DNA from: Patellaria atrata CBS 101060
Taxonomy: Eukaryota; Ascomycota; Dothideomycetes; Patellariales; Patellariaceae
Assembly (NCBI GenBank): GCA_010093705.1
Contig: MU006095.1
Coordinates: 1,359,623 to 1,423,622, forward strand
Direction of reading: 5' to 3'
Length of the DNA stretch: 64,000 nucleotides
Below, in pieces: positions 11,189-22,066 of this stretch (its first letter is position 1; each line of letters begins with the position of its first letter). Position numbers and translations under genes: made by a program. The notes beneath the pieces were generated by a model that worked only from the letters and a program-made list of their open reading frames with translations, was not told the DNA's origin and did not search any database.

Positions 11189-12063
11189 TGCTGAATTGAC
11201 TGATACTACAGAATGGTCCGGATGCTTGCGGCGGAAGAAGTGCCTGTTGGACCATACAGCTGATGAGACGGTTCGAAGTCGAGAATGAGAGGGGTGGGTC
11301 CGATGATGAGGTAGGTTATCCTGAGAATAAGAAAATGAGAAGTTCTCCCCTACAGGTCACGAGTAAGCCCTGAGTATTGATTCGAGCTTGGATCTCACAA
11401 GGCGGATCTATTCACAATGGAAATGATATGTTTTATGTCGAGGAAAGAAGCAGAAGCAGGTCATCCGGCGGGCTAGAACTACGTGTTAAGTAGGAGTATA
11501 AGTAAAAATCGGTCAGGAGGAATAATTCGAGATCTATAGAGCTAATAAGGTGATGAGGTCAAGTCTTGGGGTTTGAAGTGGGCGCAGTAAGGTACGGTAG
11601 TCAATGTCAAACTGGAACCTACCGTAATGCTCCTGACGTCGTTAATTGAGGCGCCGAGATTGCAGCTAAGTCGCACAGCCACGCTTTGGATGACTTTACT
11701 TTGGCCACACTATTAATTTTCATTTTTGCTTTCATGGGATTAGATCATCTCCATACAATTCGTCTTACAGTCCCCACAACCTCAGTGAATTGTAAAAAAA
11801 GAGAAAAAAAGAAAACTTCTTCAACAGATATCATGCAACCTAGCCAATCATTGAAAGGGCTCTCATCGAAAACGCCATGTAAATGCTCCTCAAAGCCCCC
11901 AACCCCAACCAATGGCGTATAAGGGGAAGTATTCCCTTTTATTTGTTTCCCTAACATAAAGGGTATCATCTCCGATCAAGAACGCCTAGAGGTGACTAGA
12001 AATATTTCCCCGGTGAGTCAAATCACCCTATTCAGGATTTCCCTTTTGCTTTCTCTTCTTCTC
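11189..12063. other. Promoter of the SPRY gene and 3' flank of RPB2
   Basis: It is 875 bp long. The left part should hold the SPRY gene promoter, the right part the RPB2 terminator. A short A-rich run (about 11793-11815) is present. I see no convincing exon. Confidence 0.55.
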
Positions 12064-15000
12064 TCACTGCCTAACACTGAAACCACTCCGTTTCGTGTAC
12101 ATCCTTGCTGCAATGTTCATAGATGCTAGCTCTTGAAAGAGTAGCTTGGCTGCATACGGAATGTGAATCTGCGATATCTTGGTCTTGTTCCTACAAGGGC
12201 GGCACTCGAATTGATTCTTTTTCAGAGATCTATTTGCAATCGTTAGTGAGGAGTTGATAGTTCGGAAAAACCATTACTTACGCAACCGGTGTCATAAGCC
12301 CGCAGATTTCGCAGATATGGACTCGATATGCATCGCTGACCTCAAACAGTCTTTCTTTCAAGAATGCGCTCGCACCATGAGATATCATACAGTCACGTTC
12401 CATCTCTCCGAATCGAAGACCACCATCTCTTGCTCTACCTTCCACAGGCTGGCGTGTCAAGATTTGAACAGGACCTCTGGCTCTCGCATGAATCTTATCA
12501 TCCACCATGTGCCTAAGACGTTGATAGTACGTTGGTCCTAAGAAGACCTGGCCTACTAGCTTTCTTCCTGTATGACCATTGTACATTACTTCAAATCCAC
12601 GGGACTGATAACCGTGTTCTCGAAGTAAATCGGAGACATTCGTTATAGTAACGTCTGTGAACGGTGTTGCGTCACCTTCCGCACCGCGTAATGCACCGAC
12701 TTTGCTAAGCAAGCACTCGATCAAATGTGCAATTGTCATACGAGACGGAATGGCATGTGGGTTGATAATTAAGTCGGGGGTAAGACCTTCCGCAGTGAAG
12801 GGCATGTCTTCTTGTCTGTACGTAATCCCGATGGTACCTTTTTGTCCGTGACGAGAAGCAAACTTGTCGCCAATTTGAGGAACTTTAGTCGTCCTTGTCC
12901 TAACTTTCACAAAGCGCAAACCTTCAGGATTTGTAGTGAGCACGACGTGATCGACAATGCCGTTTTCGGTACTACGCAAAGGCGTTGATACATCCCGCTT
13001 GACGTGCATTTTGGTTCGTTGACCTAGTTCTTCCGCATCAGGTGCAATAGGGGCGGTCTTTCCAATGATAATATCATCACCTGAGACACGTACACCAGGA
13101 GCGACAAGGCCATCTGGATCGAGTTTGTCGTAAGTGCCATGCTTAAGACGGAGAGTATCGGATCGCATGGGCTTTTCGAATGACTCCAGAGTAGCCATAC
13201 CTATCCGCTTTTCCTGATCCGTGTAGCACCGATAGAAAAGACTTCGGAACAGACCGCGGTCGATACTACTCTGGTTCATGATGACGGAGTCTTCTTGATT
13301 GTAGCCGGAGTAACAGGCGATTGCTACAATGGCATTCTGGCCGGCCGGGAGTTCTCTAAATTTGAGGTATTCCATAGAACGTGTTGTTGCTAGGGGCTTC
13401 TGAGGATAATAAAGGACATTGGACATAGTATCCATGCGTAATTCATAGTTGGTGAGCATAACACCCATGGCTTGCTTACCCATAGCTGATTGATATGTGT
13501 TACGAGGAGACTAGTGAAATTAGTAATGAAGTTCAAACCATATAAATCCCTTTTACGCACCTGATTGTGATCGGGGAACGGAATGATACTGGCACATATA
13601 CCAAGTATCATAGCTGGATGAATTTCGCAATGTGTGTAATTTCTTACAGTCGGATTTGGTTTGGGCTTGATCCGTTTATGTGGGTCTGCTTGTTCCTCCT
13701 CAGCAGATTCAATAGGTATACCCGCTTTCATTCTGGAATGTTCATCCAAATCCTCAGGCGTCATAATAATCATAGCCGTCTCCTCTTCTTCCGCATCCAT
13801 ATACTCTACTACGCCTTCTCTCAACAGATTCTTCCAGCCATATACGTGGTCGTCAATATCCGCGTCTGACATATGAGTTGTGTCGATATCTCTATCTTGC
13901 AACAACTTGTTCACGTTCTCCTTCGTCAGCTTAAGTTTGCCCTTATTGGCGCTCCTTGGATCATTGTCTATAACGAAGAGTGGTCGACAGACTCTCCCAG
14001 CATCAGTGACCAATTTGAACTCGCGTTCTCGAACATCCCACACCATGCCATATTCGTACGAGAGCACACCAGTTCTTCTAAGTTGCATGACCTGGCGGAC
14101 TAAGAGTGCTGGATCACGGTGAACACCGATCCAGACACCGTCGAGGAATATTTTTGTGGCATTAGGCGATGTAACCACATCATATTCCTCAAGTAGCTCC
14201 ATATTACGTTGAACCATGAAGTCCACCATAGGGCTACCATCTGTACCCACAGTTACATAACACATTAATGAAAGGTTCTTGACAAGACCGCAAGCTTGGC
14301 CTTCGGGTGTTTCAGCCGGACATACCAAGCCCCAGTGCGTGTTATGCAACTGGCGAGGTTTAGCGATCTTGCCATCACGACCAATTGGGGTATTGGTTCG
14401 CCGCAAATGAGATAAGGTTGAAGCGTATGTATATCGATTTAACACTTGTGATACACCAGCTTTGGCTGATGCAGCTTTCCTCTGATCACCCCAGTTGCCT
14501 GTGGCAAGGGAGTATCGCAACCCATCGGTCAGAGTGGAAGCGCGGACTGCGAGTTGCAAATTGAATTCTTTACCCGTCTCCACGACCTTCTGCATGTATT
14601 TGTAGATGTCTTTTGTCAACCTAATGAACAATTGACGAAACAAATTTGCCATGAGAGGACCAGCAAGATCAAGGCGCTTCTTGCCGAAGTGATCACGATC
14701 GTCTTCATCGCGGCGTCCTAGAACGACAAGTAGCATACGATGAGCCATATACCCCAAAAAGAAAGCTTTCCGAGTCTCGCTGCCCTCACGCTGGGAGATA
14801 TGTGGGAGAAATTCTTTTTGCATGATATCCCTTGCATATTTGATACGCCTCTCCCTTGTACCGGCTTGACTTCCACGCTTCCCAATAAAGTCCAAGGCGA
14901 CCTCGCGATCTTGAATAAGAACGCTCTCTTCGATTGACGGCATACATAGGTCCATCATTGGGTGATCTCCCTTATCAAAGCAGACATGATTGAGAATATC

Positions 15001-15936
15001 CTCATCTGAAACGATACCTAACGCACGGAAGCAGATGCCGAGTGGAACATCGGTCTTGACATAAGGTAGGTTTACGGCCATCGTAGGACCAATCTCTTTG
15101 AGGATAAAGCCTTTCTCGTACCATTTCACAGATGTAGAAGAAATCATACGGGATCCTTTTTCGACTGCACTGCGAATCTCAGCGACATACGGTGTCGGAT
15201 TTCCCTTCTTGTGGAAGACCTGAACGATATTGGCAGCACTACGCTCCTGCGCAATAAGAACCTTTTCGCTCCCATTGATAACAAAGTACCCGCCTTGGTC
15301 GTAGGGGCACTCGCATGCTGCAAACAGAAAATCCTCAGACTTGTTCCTCAACCCACATTGTTTAGACTTAAGCATGATTGGGAGCTTTCCGATAAAGACC
15401 CGAGGAACCGTTTCAATGTCGGTGTCTTCCATTTCCGTATGCCAGACGAGCTCTGTAGCGCCAGTATTTCCCATTTCCGTATCTGGGTCATCTATGTTGT
15501 CAGGTGCAATAGGGCGCTCTCTTGCCACTGATATTTTCAGGTGCATCTTGACGGTCATCGCACTAGAGTAAGTCAGATTCCGTAATCGTGCTTCATGCGG
15601 CCATAGTAATAAAGTTGTGCCGTCCCCTTCCGTGACACTAGGCATAGCAATTTGAAGATGTGAGAAAGAGATTTCATATCGCCTCTTGATAATAGGGTCG
15701 TCTTCATCGTCTCCTTGAGGCGTATTCTGATCCAAAGCAAGCCGACCATTTTCCTCTATAATTTCACGAAGAGTTGATGTTGCGAATTCATCGTAAGAAT
15801 CTATCTGCTGCGACACCAGACCCTTCGATTCAAAGAAAGATGAGATCACTGTCCAGCAGTCCTCGGAGGTAATATCCTCTTGCGATTCATCCTCGTACTC
15901 GTACTCGTCATCGTAGCCGTTCTCATAGCTAGCCAT
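12064..15936 (-). CDS. rpb2: RNA polymerase II second-largest subunit
   Basis: Three exons: 13561..15936, 12282..13510 and 12064..12229, giving 1256 aa, the normal length for the family. The introns are 50 and 52 bp. The first junction restores [19 protein letters not shown], the classic RPB2 block. The second joins [11 protein letters not shown] to [15 protein letters not shown], completing the C-terminal zinc ribbon of two C-x2-C pairs. Other hallmarks are [41 protein letters not shown], and a C-terminal [15 protein letters not shown]. It forms half of the active-centre cleft of Pol II, binding the DNA-RNA hybrid and Rpb1. The last exon is short and easily missed. RPB2 is also a standard fungal phylogenetic marker, useful for placing this organism. 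Confidence 0.98.
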
Positions 15937-17406
15937 TATGATATCGGAAACCGTTATTCAGTTGTTGGCAATGTGTGGAGTAAGACGAGTTATTGAAGCC
16001 GAATGAAAGGGGCGAGCTCTCGTAGGAACCAAGGTAGGATTGGCCGGGGTGCGCGTCGCAATGAGGTGCAGCCGTGTTATCGCTATATCATCGTAAGTAT
16101 GAATATTAGCAGGCTTTTGCGTCTTTCACCTCAGTGAAAAAGCTGGGTTGAGGAATGTAGAGACGGTTGTGGAGGAGTTGGTTGCTCTCTGCTCCTTCGA
16201 CGTTTGAGGTATTCTTGGGGGAACTTTTATTGAGCCTCATTGCGCTAAGCCTAAAAGAGGCTACGTTGACCCCTGCCGTCGATCAAGTCTTGGCTTTGCT
16301 TTTTGCCCTAGAGACCAGAGTTACTTTTGACCTCCAAACGTAAACAGGCCTATAGTTCTTGTTTGTCAACCTGCAACTCGAATTCTCGCGTTGGAACAAG
16401 TACTATCATAGTAACTCTTCCAATCGACTACTATTAGAATATGCAGCCTCTGGCAATATGTAGATACCTGATAAGATCATTCCCAGGACTACCAAAGAAC
16501 TAATCCCGAATACTTTTCCCCTTCAGTGTGAAGGGAGAGCATTACTACCACACCAATATCTGATTTTTATGATCTAAAGAATTTATTCCGAAAATTTATT
16601 AACAGAGATGAGGGACCTGAAGCTGAGATAGAATGCCCGGCCATCTTCGACCCCATCTCTACAACTTACATGCGCGGAGATAGAGAGCTATGTGGACCGA
16701 CTCCATCGTGCATTCTGACATCTGGAGTTCGTTCTTTTTGGTCTGATCGGTCTGTGTAGTACATCATTGCACATGTGATACTGTGGACTCATAGTTTCAC
16801 TAGTGAAGATGATGAACCCCCAGGGGCAGATGTTAGTTGATATTTGAAGTTGAGGTGGCTCTGAATACCAGTGAACGCGACTCGTCGAGATTTGTAGTTT
16901 GAAACGAGGTACGACAGTTTGGCTTTACTCGACTGGGCGTGATTGAGAATGCGGCCATCAAAATGTTTGGTAATATCTCAACCAAGGATTCTGTAGGTCC
17001 CAGTCAGAAGGTCCTTTCTCGAACTTGTCATGTCTTAGTCTCCTTTGTCATGAATTTTCTATCTTGAAATTGCTTCACTCATACGGTTCGAACATCAGAG
17101 GCATCAGAATATACAGTTATGCACAGCCTTTCCATTTTTATCGAAAGGGTGCACGGTCACCTTCAAAGACTCGATGGTCTAATCCTGATAATGGCCGAAG
17201 ATCCACTCGGGAACAAACTGGAGCCATTTAATAGCTGAGGGTGCACATGTAGAACAATTGTGGCATTTTCAACCATGATAATGAATGAGAGAAGAACCGT
17301 AACCCTAGGAACAATCAAAAATAGACAAAAGATCTCAGGAAAATCACCGGTTATTTCAACGCAATCTAGACTATTGATGCAGGGGAGCTTGATAATCAAT
17401 TTTCAA
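15937..17406. other. Intergenic: RPB2 promoter side and 3' flank of giant protein A
   Basis: It is 1.47 kb long. The part next to 15936 should carry the RPB2 promoter, and the part next to 17407 the terminator of giant protein A. The only ORFs are short and unremarkable. Confidence 0.55.
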
Positions 17407-20400
17407 CTATATCCCTAAACCCCCCTTCTCCAACCGTCTGAATAATTGTAAGAATCCTTCTACCATCGTGTAAGGTCCTTCATCGAGTCTCAATCGACCA
17501 TCATCCTGGCCTACATCCAACGCATTGTACTTTGTTTCCTCCGATTCTTCAGTATCGCCGACACTGTATGGTTGAAGCCAGTTCCAGACACCCTTAGCAC
17601 TGGCCGCTCCACCGATTATGGGAAGTCGAATGGTAGCACTATCGGAATCGGGCTTGAGATCGGAACGTTGAATTTCCAGCCAGGTGGAGGGAGTTAGGGG
17701 CTTTTCCTCATCGTATGGATGTGGGATGTCGCGTGTGATTAGCATGGGGCCTAAAGTGAAGAATGCGGCTAAGGAATTTGTCAGTATTGGACGATATTTG
17801 ACTGCTCGATGTTGGATCAGCCACTCACATATTTTATACAGCGCCTTCTGGACAGTCCACGCAGACAGCTTCAGCTCAGTCACTGGGAGTATTGGCGTGT
17901 ACACATGGAGAGGAGTATATGGATCAACTATCATAGTTTTCACGAGGAACTTTGAAGCATGCGTAGCCTCAAAACTGTTGCCCTTCAGCGGACCTAGGGG
18001 ATCAATGTAGTATGGACTCAGAGTCGGAAAAACATCAGGTTCAATTAATTGGCGTGGATCTCCTACAACCGGCGATGGCGGTGGAAGAATAGGCTCTCCT
18101 GTAAGAGTACCTGCAGTAAAGTACGTGTGGAGTTTGGTCCAATTCGTTGAGCCGGTTGTGCTATTATCGGTGTCGAAGTAGCCCACTACACCATCGAACG
18201 GCCGTTCAGCATCGCCGATCTTGATTGGAAATTTGTATCCGTAAAGAATATCGGCATCCGAAATAGTATTGTTCAATGTTGGAGGTAAGGTAGTCTGGGA
18301 GCTCAAAGGCTCAGTTGCAAGTTCAAGGCTAAACCCGACATTTACTAAGGCTAACGGCTTCCCAATAATTGCAGTTGCAGATGCCGCATACTCCGGTGGT
18401 GCGAAGGGCATAGTCTCTACAGCCTGTGTGACCATGTTGTAGAAAGACCTCAGATAGACACCGCCATCGGACCCAGTCAGGGTTGTGATTAGTTGGTCAA
18501 GCTGCGGCGAAATATCCGCGGTCCCTGGAGTAGGGGGGTCGAAGGGTAACCACTTTGCGGATGCAATTGTGTCAGTTGGGCCTCCTAGTGTAAGTTCTAC
18601 GTAGAAGCTACCCTCACTTGTAAAGAATTGTAACCCCTGGTTGGCATAATTGATGATTATCCAGCCCCATATCGGTTGCTCATAATCTGAAACTGTTCGC
18701 CATCCCACGAATTCATTGGCATTGGTCAAACTAATCTCTTTCACCAGAAATGAGGCATTGAGTCGAGAGTTCTGGTTGATTGCAGGTGGAAGCTGGATAT
18801 AGGGGCAAAGAGGGTAAGCTCCCGGGAGTTGAGGATCGGCGAGTGTTAGGGGAGTAACCGTGTTTAGTAACGTTGTCCCTGGAACAAATGTTGGACAAAC
18901 CTGATCACCTAGGCAGGGGTATATGGTCTCGGGATCATCCGAAGGGATTCGCAATGGAGGTTGAGCGGGTATAGCACTAATTGCCTGTCCGAACTTGTCT
19001 ATCATGTTCAACTTGGTGAAACGAAGCTGACCATGTGTGGCACCTTTGAATGGAGAACTAGTCGCAGTAGAGAAGTCTTCCAGGGTACCGTAAGGTGTCG
19101 CTGCTGTTTGATCACGTATCAACATTAAGTCTTCGCGGCTGATTCCGATATCTACACCCGCGAGAACAGCGGCTTCAAGTGGAACTGGACGAGGGTTTCC
19201 AGGCACAGTAAAGTTTGGAGGAACATGGGAACCCTCCTTCAGAGTGAGTAGATTGGTTGTCAATCCATCCAACTCGCCAGATATAAAATCGAGGGTTCCG
19301 ACTGCTTTTATAAAAGCATCTCTTTGTTCTACAGTCTCGAGCTCAGGTGGAAGATCCGTTCCAGAAACACTGAGGACTTGTGCAAGTATGGCCTGAAGGT
19401 TAAAGACTGGTTGTGGAAGGACAAGAATACGTCCGGAAACGGTACGTACGTCTTCGGTGCTCTCCAGATCATTGTAGAGAGGCTCTTTTACCATGTACCG
19501 AACTTGAGAGTGGTTGTTGCCAATTGGAGAGCTAACCAGTTCCACAGACCACTTTTCTATGGGTATGTGATAGTAAATGGCCTCCCACTCAAGAAATAAG
19601 GGACACCATGGTTGTTTTACCCACGATTTGAAACCTAGGATGCCGCCATGATCTTGCGTGGTTACAGCCTCTCCAACAAGAACTTTTATCGCAGTGTCTA
19701 AACCTGGATCTCCTGTCGAAGCCAGTCGTACAACAGGAGGTTGATCTCTGAACTGGAAATAATAAGGACTTTGCGAGAGTACTCTAATATGTAATTTGCC
19801 CAGATACTCCGTTGGCCAACCTGAATCTATACCTGCGATACACACGGTCGGGTCTTTCCTATGGAAGAAAGCTGGACGCGCAATTTTTCGAGCTTTTAAC
19901 CTTGGAAACGCGACAGGACGCACAGCTCTCACAATATTGCTGACTTGTGCTTGGAGACCAGTATCCGGAGCCCAGATCTGTTGCGTTAGAGACTTAATAA
20001 TCTCTCTAAATTTGACAACACCATCCTTGTATTTCATCAGTCTTTCCTGTTGCTTTCCATTCGGGTCTGATATAAAGTTCCACCAGACGGAAAATAAAGA
20101 CCATTGCATGTGTTTCAGTTTTCGTTCTGCAGCATCTATCTGAGCTTGGAGATCGTTGACTTTCCTCAGATACTGGGTTTCAGAATAGCCTGACTCATCA
20201 GGCTTGCTGCTGGGTGTCAGAGCTGGTTTTCCACGTTCCGCTTTTTCATCGTATTGCCATGCAACACCTCCAGCTTCACGCTGAAAGTTATGAGCGTCAA
20301 TTATATCTGAAGCTTTTACACGGCCATCATATCCATCTTCCATAGCGTAAAGAAGCTCACTGAGATTAAGAATATCCGCGGCAAGCTCACTGGATCCACT

Positions 20401-21627
20401 CCCAAGTATGACATCCGAATTGGCCTTATGCGCTTGAAGAAAGGTTAAGACGGAATCTAGAGCTGTTGTGCCCACGGATATTGGCTCCATGGTTATATTT
20501 GCTGTGAATAGCTTCGCATACTCATCGGCCGGAGTAAAAGGTTTAAGATTTCGATTCCAGGGGACATTGTATACAGTACCATGGCATGCTAACCTCGACC
20601 ACGTCCGGTCGAACCTACCGTTTTTCTCAATCCAATCAGGGGAAGTCTCTAAGAACAGTGCCCTTAGCCGCTCTTTAAAACTCCCTTTGAGACCGTCTCT
20701 TCCGACGGGATCATCGCTCAGGTTTGAATGCCACCCTACAACGGTATAATCGCAAGTAGCTTTGGTGTACTTCGATACCCTTCCAGAAATATTGACGAAT
20801 TGTAAATTATCGACCATTGAGAGAACATTGGGGTTGTGGGCGGAGTTGTCCGCAAACAGAATGTTCCCTGAATTCATAGTCGTTAACGGAATTCTTGGGA
20901 CAGTATTCCCCTTCTCTTCCCATGACGAAGCGGGAATCTTTGCACCAATATAATATTTCGTTTGATTATTCAAAACATCAGGGGAAGATTCGTCACCATC
21001 TTTGTACATAACATATGGGCTTACATCAACCTCGAGATCAACATCAGGACCCAGTTCATCAAGTGTCCATAGACGGTCGCTTTCGACCACCCATGCTTGA
21101 GTCCTTCCGAGGGCTATAGCATTTCCCGGTAGGGCATCTCGGATCGACCTTACAACTAGCCAGCGGTTTGGTATCATTCGAAACGTTGGTTCCGGGCTGA
21201 TGTTTTCCTTAGTCGGAAGCTCATCCGTCCCAGAAGCTCCTCCAGTGGCAGCTCGATAGAGCCGTGGCAAGCTCCAGTGAATATACACGCCTAATCTTCG
21301 TTCCTTTGAGCGACCAGTTGAGGCTTGATCAGTGCTTCCAGGAGAGGAACTGAGAGTAGTTGCACTTTGGTCTTCGACTGCAGTCACACGGGAATTGACT
21401 GTTGCAGGTTGAGTTCTACTCAAGTCTACGTACGGAAGGATATCATGTTTGATTTCCGAACTGTTCAATCGCAGGCCACGATAGTCTGGTTGAGTGATAG
21501 GCGCAATCCGAGAGCCGCCTTCGTCACAGACTTTCTCGTTCAATATGAACGCTTCGACATTGATCGGAGCGCAGAAGATATTGGTATCACCCATAGACAT
21601 GTTTACTGCCCGTGATCTCTCCTTCAA
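17407..21627 (-). CDS. Giant protein A: uncharacterised 1406-aa protein with IHWSLP / IPNRWLVVR blocks
   Basis: One uninterrupted exon. Recognisable blocks are an N-terminal segment with PINVEAFILN (residues 21-30), GVYIHWSLP (113-121), MIPNRWLVVR (151-160), WVVESDRL, a predicted coiled coil (YLRKVNDLQAQIDAAERKL and following, just after residue 480) ending in a Trp-rich MQWSLFSVWWNF, and a late VKTMIVDPYTPLHVYTPILPV. From memory these match large bacterial proteins of unknown function with LHWALPD...PNRWLV blocks that often occur with other giant proteins. There is no signal peptide or membrane span, so it is probably cytosolic. The start could also be Met10 (21600) or Met12 (21594). It is divergent from the tyrosinase, with 439 bp between starts. 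Lack of introns over 4.2 kb, unlike neighbouring genes, is compatible with bacterial origin. Function unknown. Confidence 0.85.
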   Translation of the reverse strand: MKERSRAVNMSMGDTNIFCAPINVEAFILNEKVCDEGGSRIAPITQPDYRGLRLNSSEIKHDILPYVDLSRTQPATVNSRVTAVEDQSATTLSSSPGSTDQASTGRSKERRLGVYIHWSLPRLYRAATGGASGTDELPTKENISPEPTFRMIPNRWLVVRSIRDALPGNAIALGRTQAWVVESDRLWTLDELGPDVDLEVDVSPYVMYKDGDESSPDVLNNQTKYYIGAKIPASSWEEKGNTVPRIPLTTMNSGNILFADNSAHNPNVLSMVDNLQFVNISGRVSKYTKATCDYTVVGWHSNLSDDPVGRDGLKGSFKERLRALFLETSPDWIEKNGRFDRTWSRLACHGTVYNVPWNRNLKPFTPADEYAKLFTANITMEPISVGTTALDSVLTFLQAHKANSDVILGSGSSELAADILNLSELLYAMEDGYDGRVKASDIIDAHNFQREAGGVAWQYDEKAERGKPALTPSSKPDESGYSETQYLRKVNDLQAQIDAAERKLKHMQWSLFSVWWNFISDPNGKQQERLMKYKDGVVKFREIIKSLTQQIWAPDTGLQAQVSNIVRAVRPVAFPRLKARKIARPAFFHRKDPTVCIAGIDSGWPTEYLGKLHIRVLSQSPYYFQFRDQPPVVRLASTGDPGLDTAIKVLVGEAVTTQDHGGILGFKSWVKQPWCPLFLEWEAIYYHIPIEKWSVELVSSPIGNNHSQVRYMVKEPLYNDLESTEDVRTVSGRILVLPQPVFNLQAILAQVLSVSGTDLPPELETVEQRDAFIKAVGTLDFISGELDGLTTNLLTLKEGSHVPPNFTVPGNPRPVPLEAAVLAGVDIGISREDLMLIRDQTAATPYGTLEDFSTATSSPFKGATHGQLRFTKLNMIDKFGQAISAIPAQPPLRIPSDDPETIYPCLGDQVCPTFVPGTTLLNTVTPLTLADPQLPGAYPLCPYIQLPPAINQNSRLNASFLVKEISLTNANEFVGWRTVSDYEQPIWGWIIINYANQGLQFFTSEGSFYVELTLGGPTDTIASAKWLPFDPPTPGTADISPQLDQLITTLTGSDGGVYLRSFYNMVTQAVETMPFAPPEYAASATAIIGKPLALVNVGFSLELATEPLSSQTTLPPTLNNTISDADILYGYKFPIKIGDAERPFDGVVGYFDTDNSTTGSTNWTKLHTYFTAGTLTGEPILPPPSPVVGDPRQLIEPDVFPTLSPYYIDPLGPLKGNSFEATHASKFLVKTMIVDPYTPLHVYTPILPVTELKLSAWTVQKALYKICEWLIQHRAVKYRPILTNSLAAFFTLGPMLITRDIPHPYDEEKPLTPSTWLEIQRSDLKPDSDSATIRLPIIGGAASAKGVWNWLQPYSVGDTEESEETKYNALDVGQDDGRLRLDEGPYTMVEGFLQLFRRLEKGGLGI

Positions 21628-22066
21628 ATCTCGTATGTATATGAAAGTACAGGGAGAACGTTGGGCTCAAAAGCTCGCTCACCCAAGGAACCGTCTACCG
21701 TATGCCACGCTTGATAGGGCATAGCGGGCTTGCAACAAGCACTCCGATATTCATCAAAACCATCTTATCATGCCTCCAGATTTGTGTCAGATCGGATGAA
21801 AGTTGTGGAGAATTTGGCTTGCATCTTGATCTGGCTCAGCCCGATTTTCGCTTATTCTGGCGATGGTGGCCCAAGCTTTATTTCAGCTTCAAGCCCCTTT
21901 TCTTAGCTCTCAATCCAGCTTCGACGACCTCGACAAAACTTGCCCTTGATGAGAGGTATCAATCATTATCCTATGCTGGAAGAAATCAGGACTTTCGATA
22001 TGTTTTGTCAACCATTATCAAGCTCTGTAACGTCTGAAGAGACAGAACTACTCTTTCTGGGTCAAT
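21628..22066. promoter_or_regulatory. Divergent promoter region, giant protein A / tyrosinase
   Basis: The 439 bp between two start codons pointing apart must hold both promoters, so the two genes may share control elements. I could not identify a specific operator with confidence. Confidence 0.6.
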
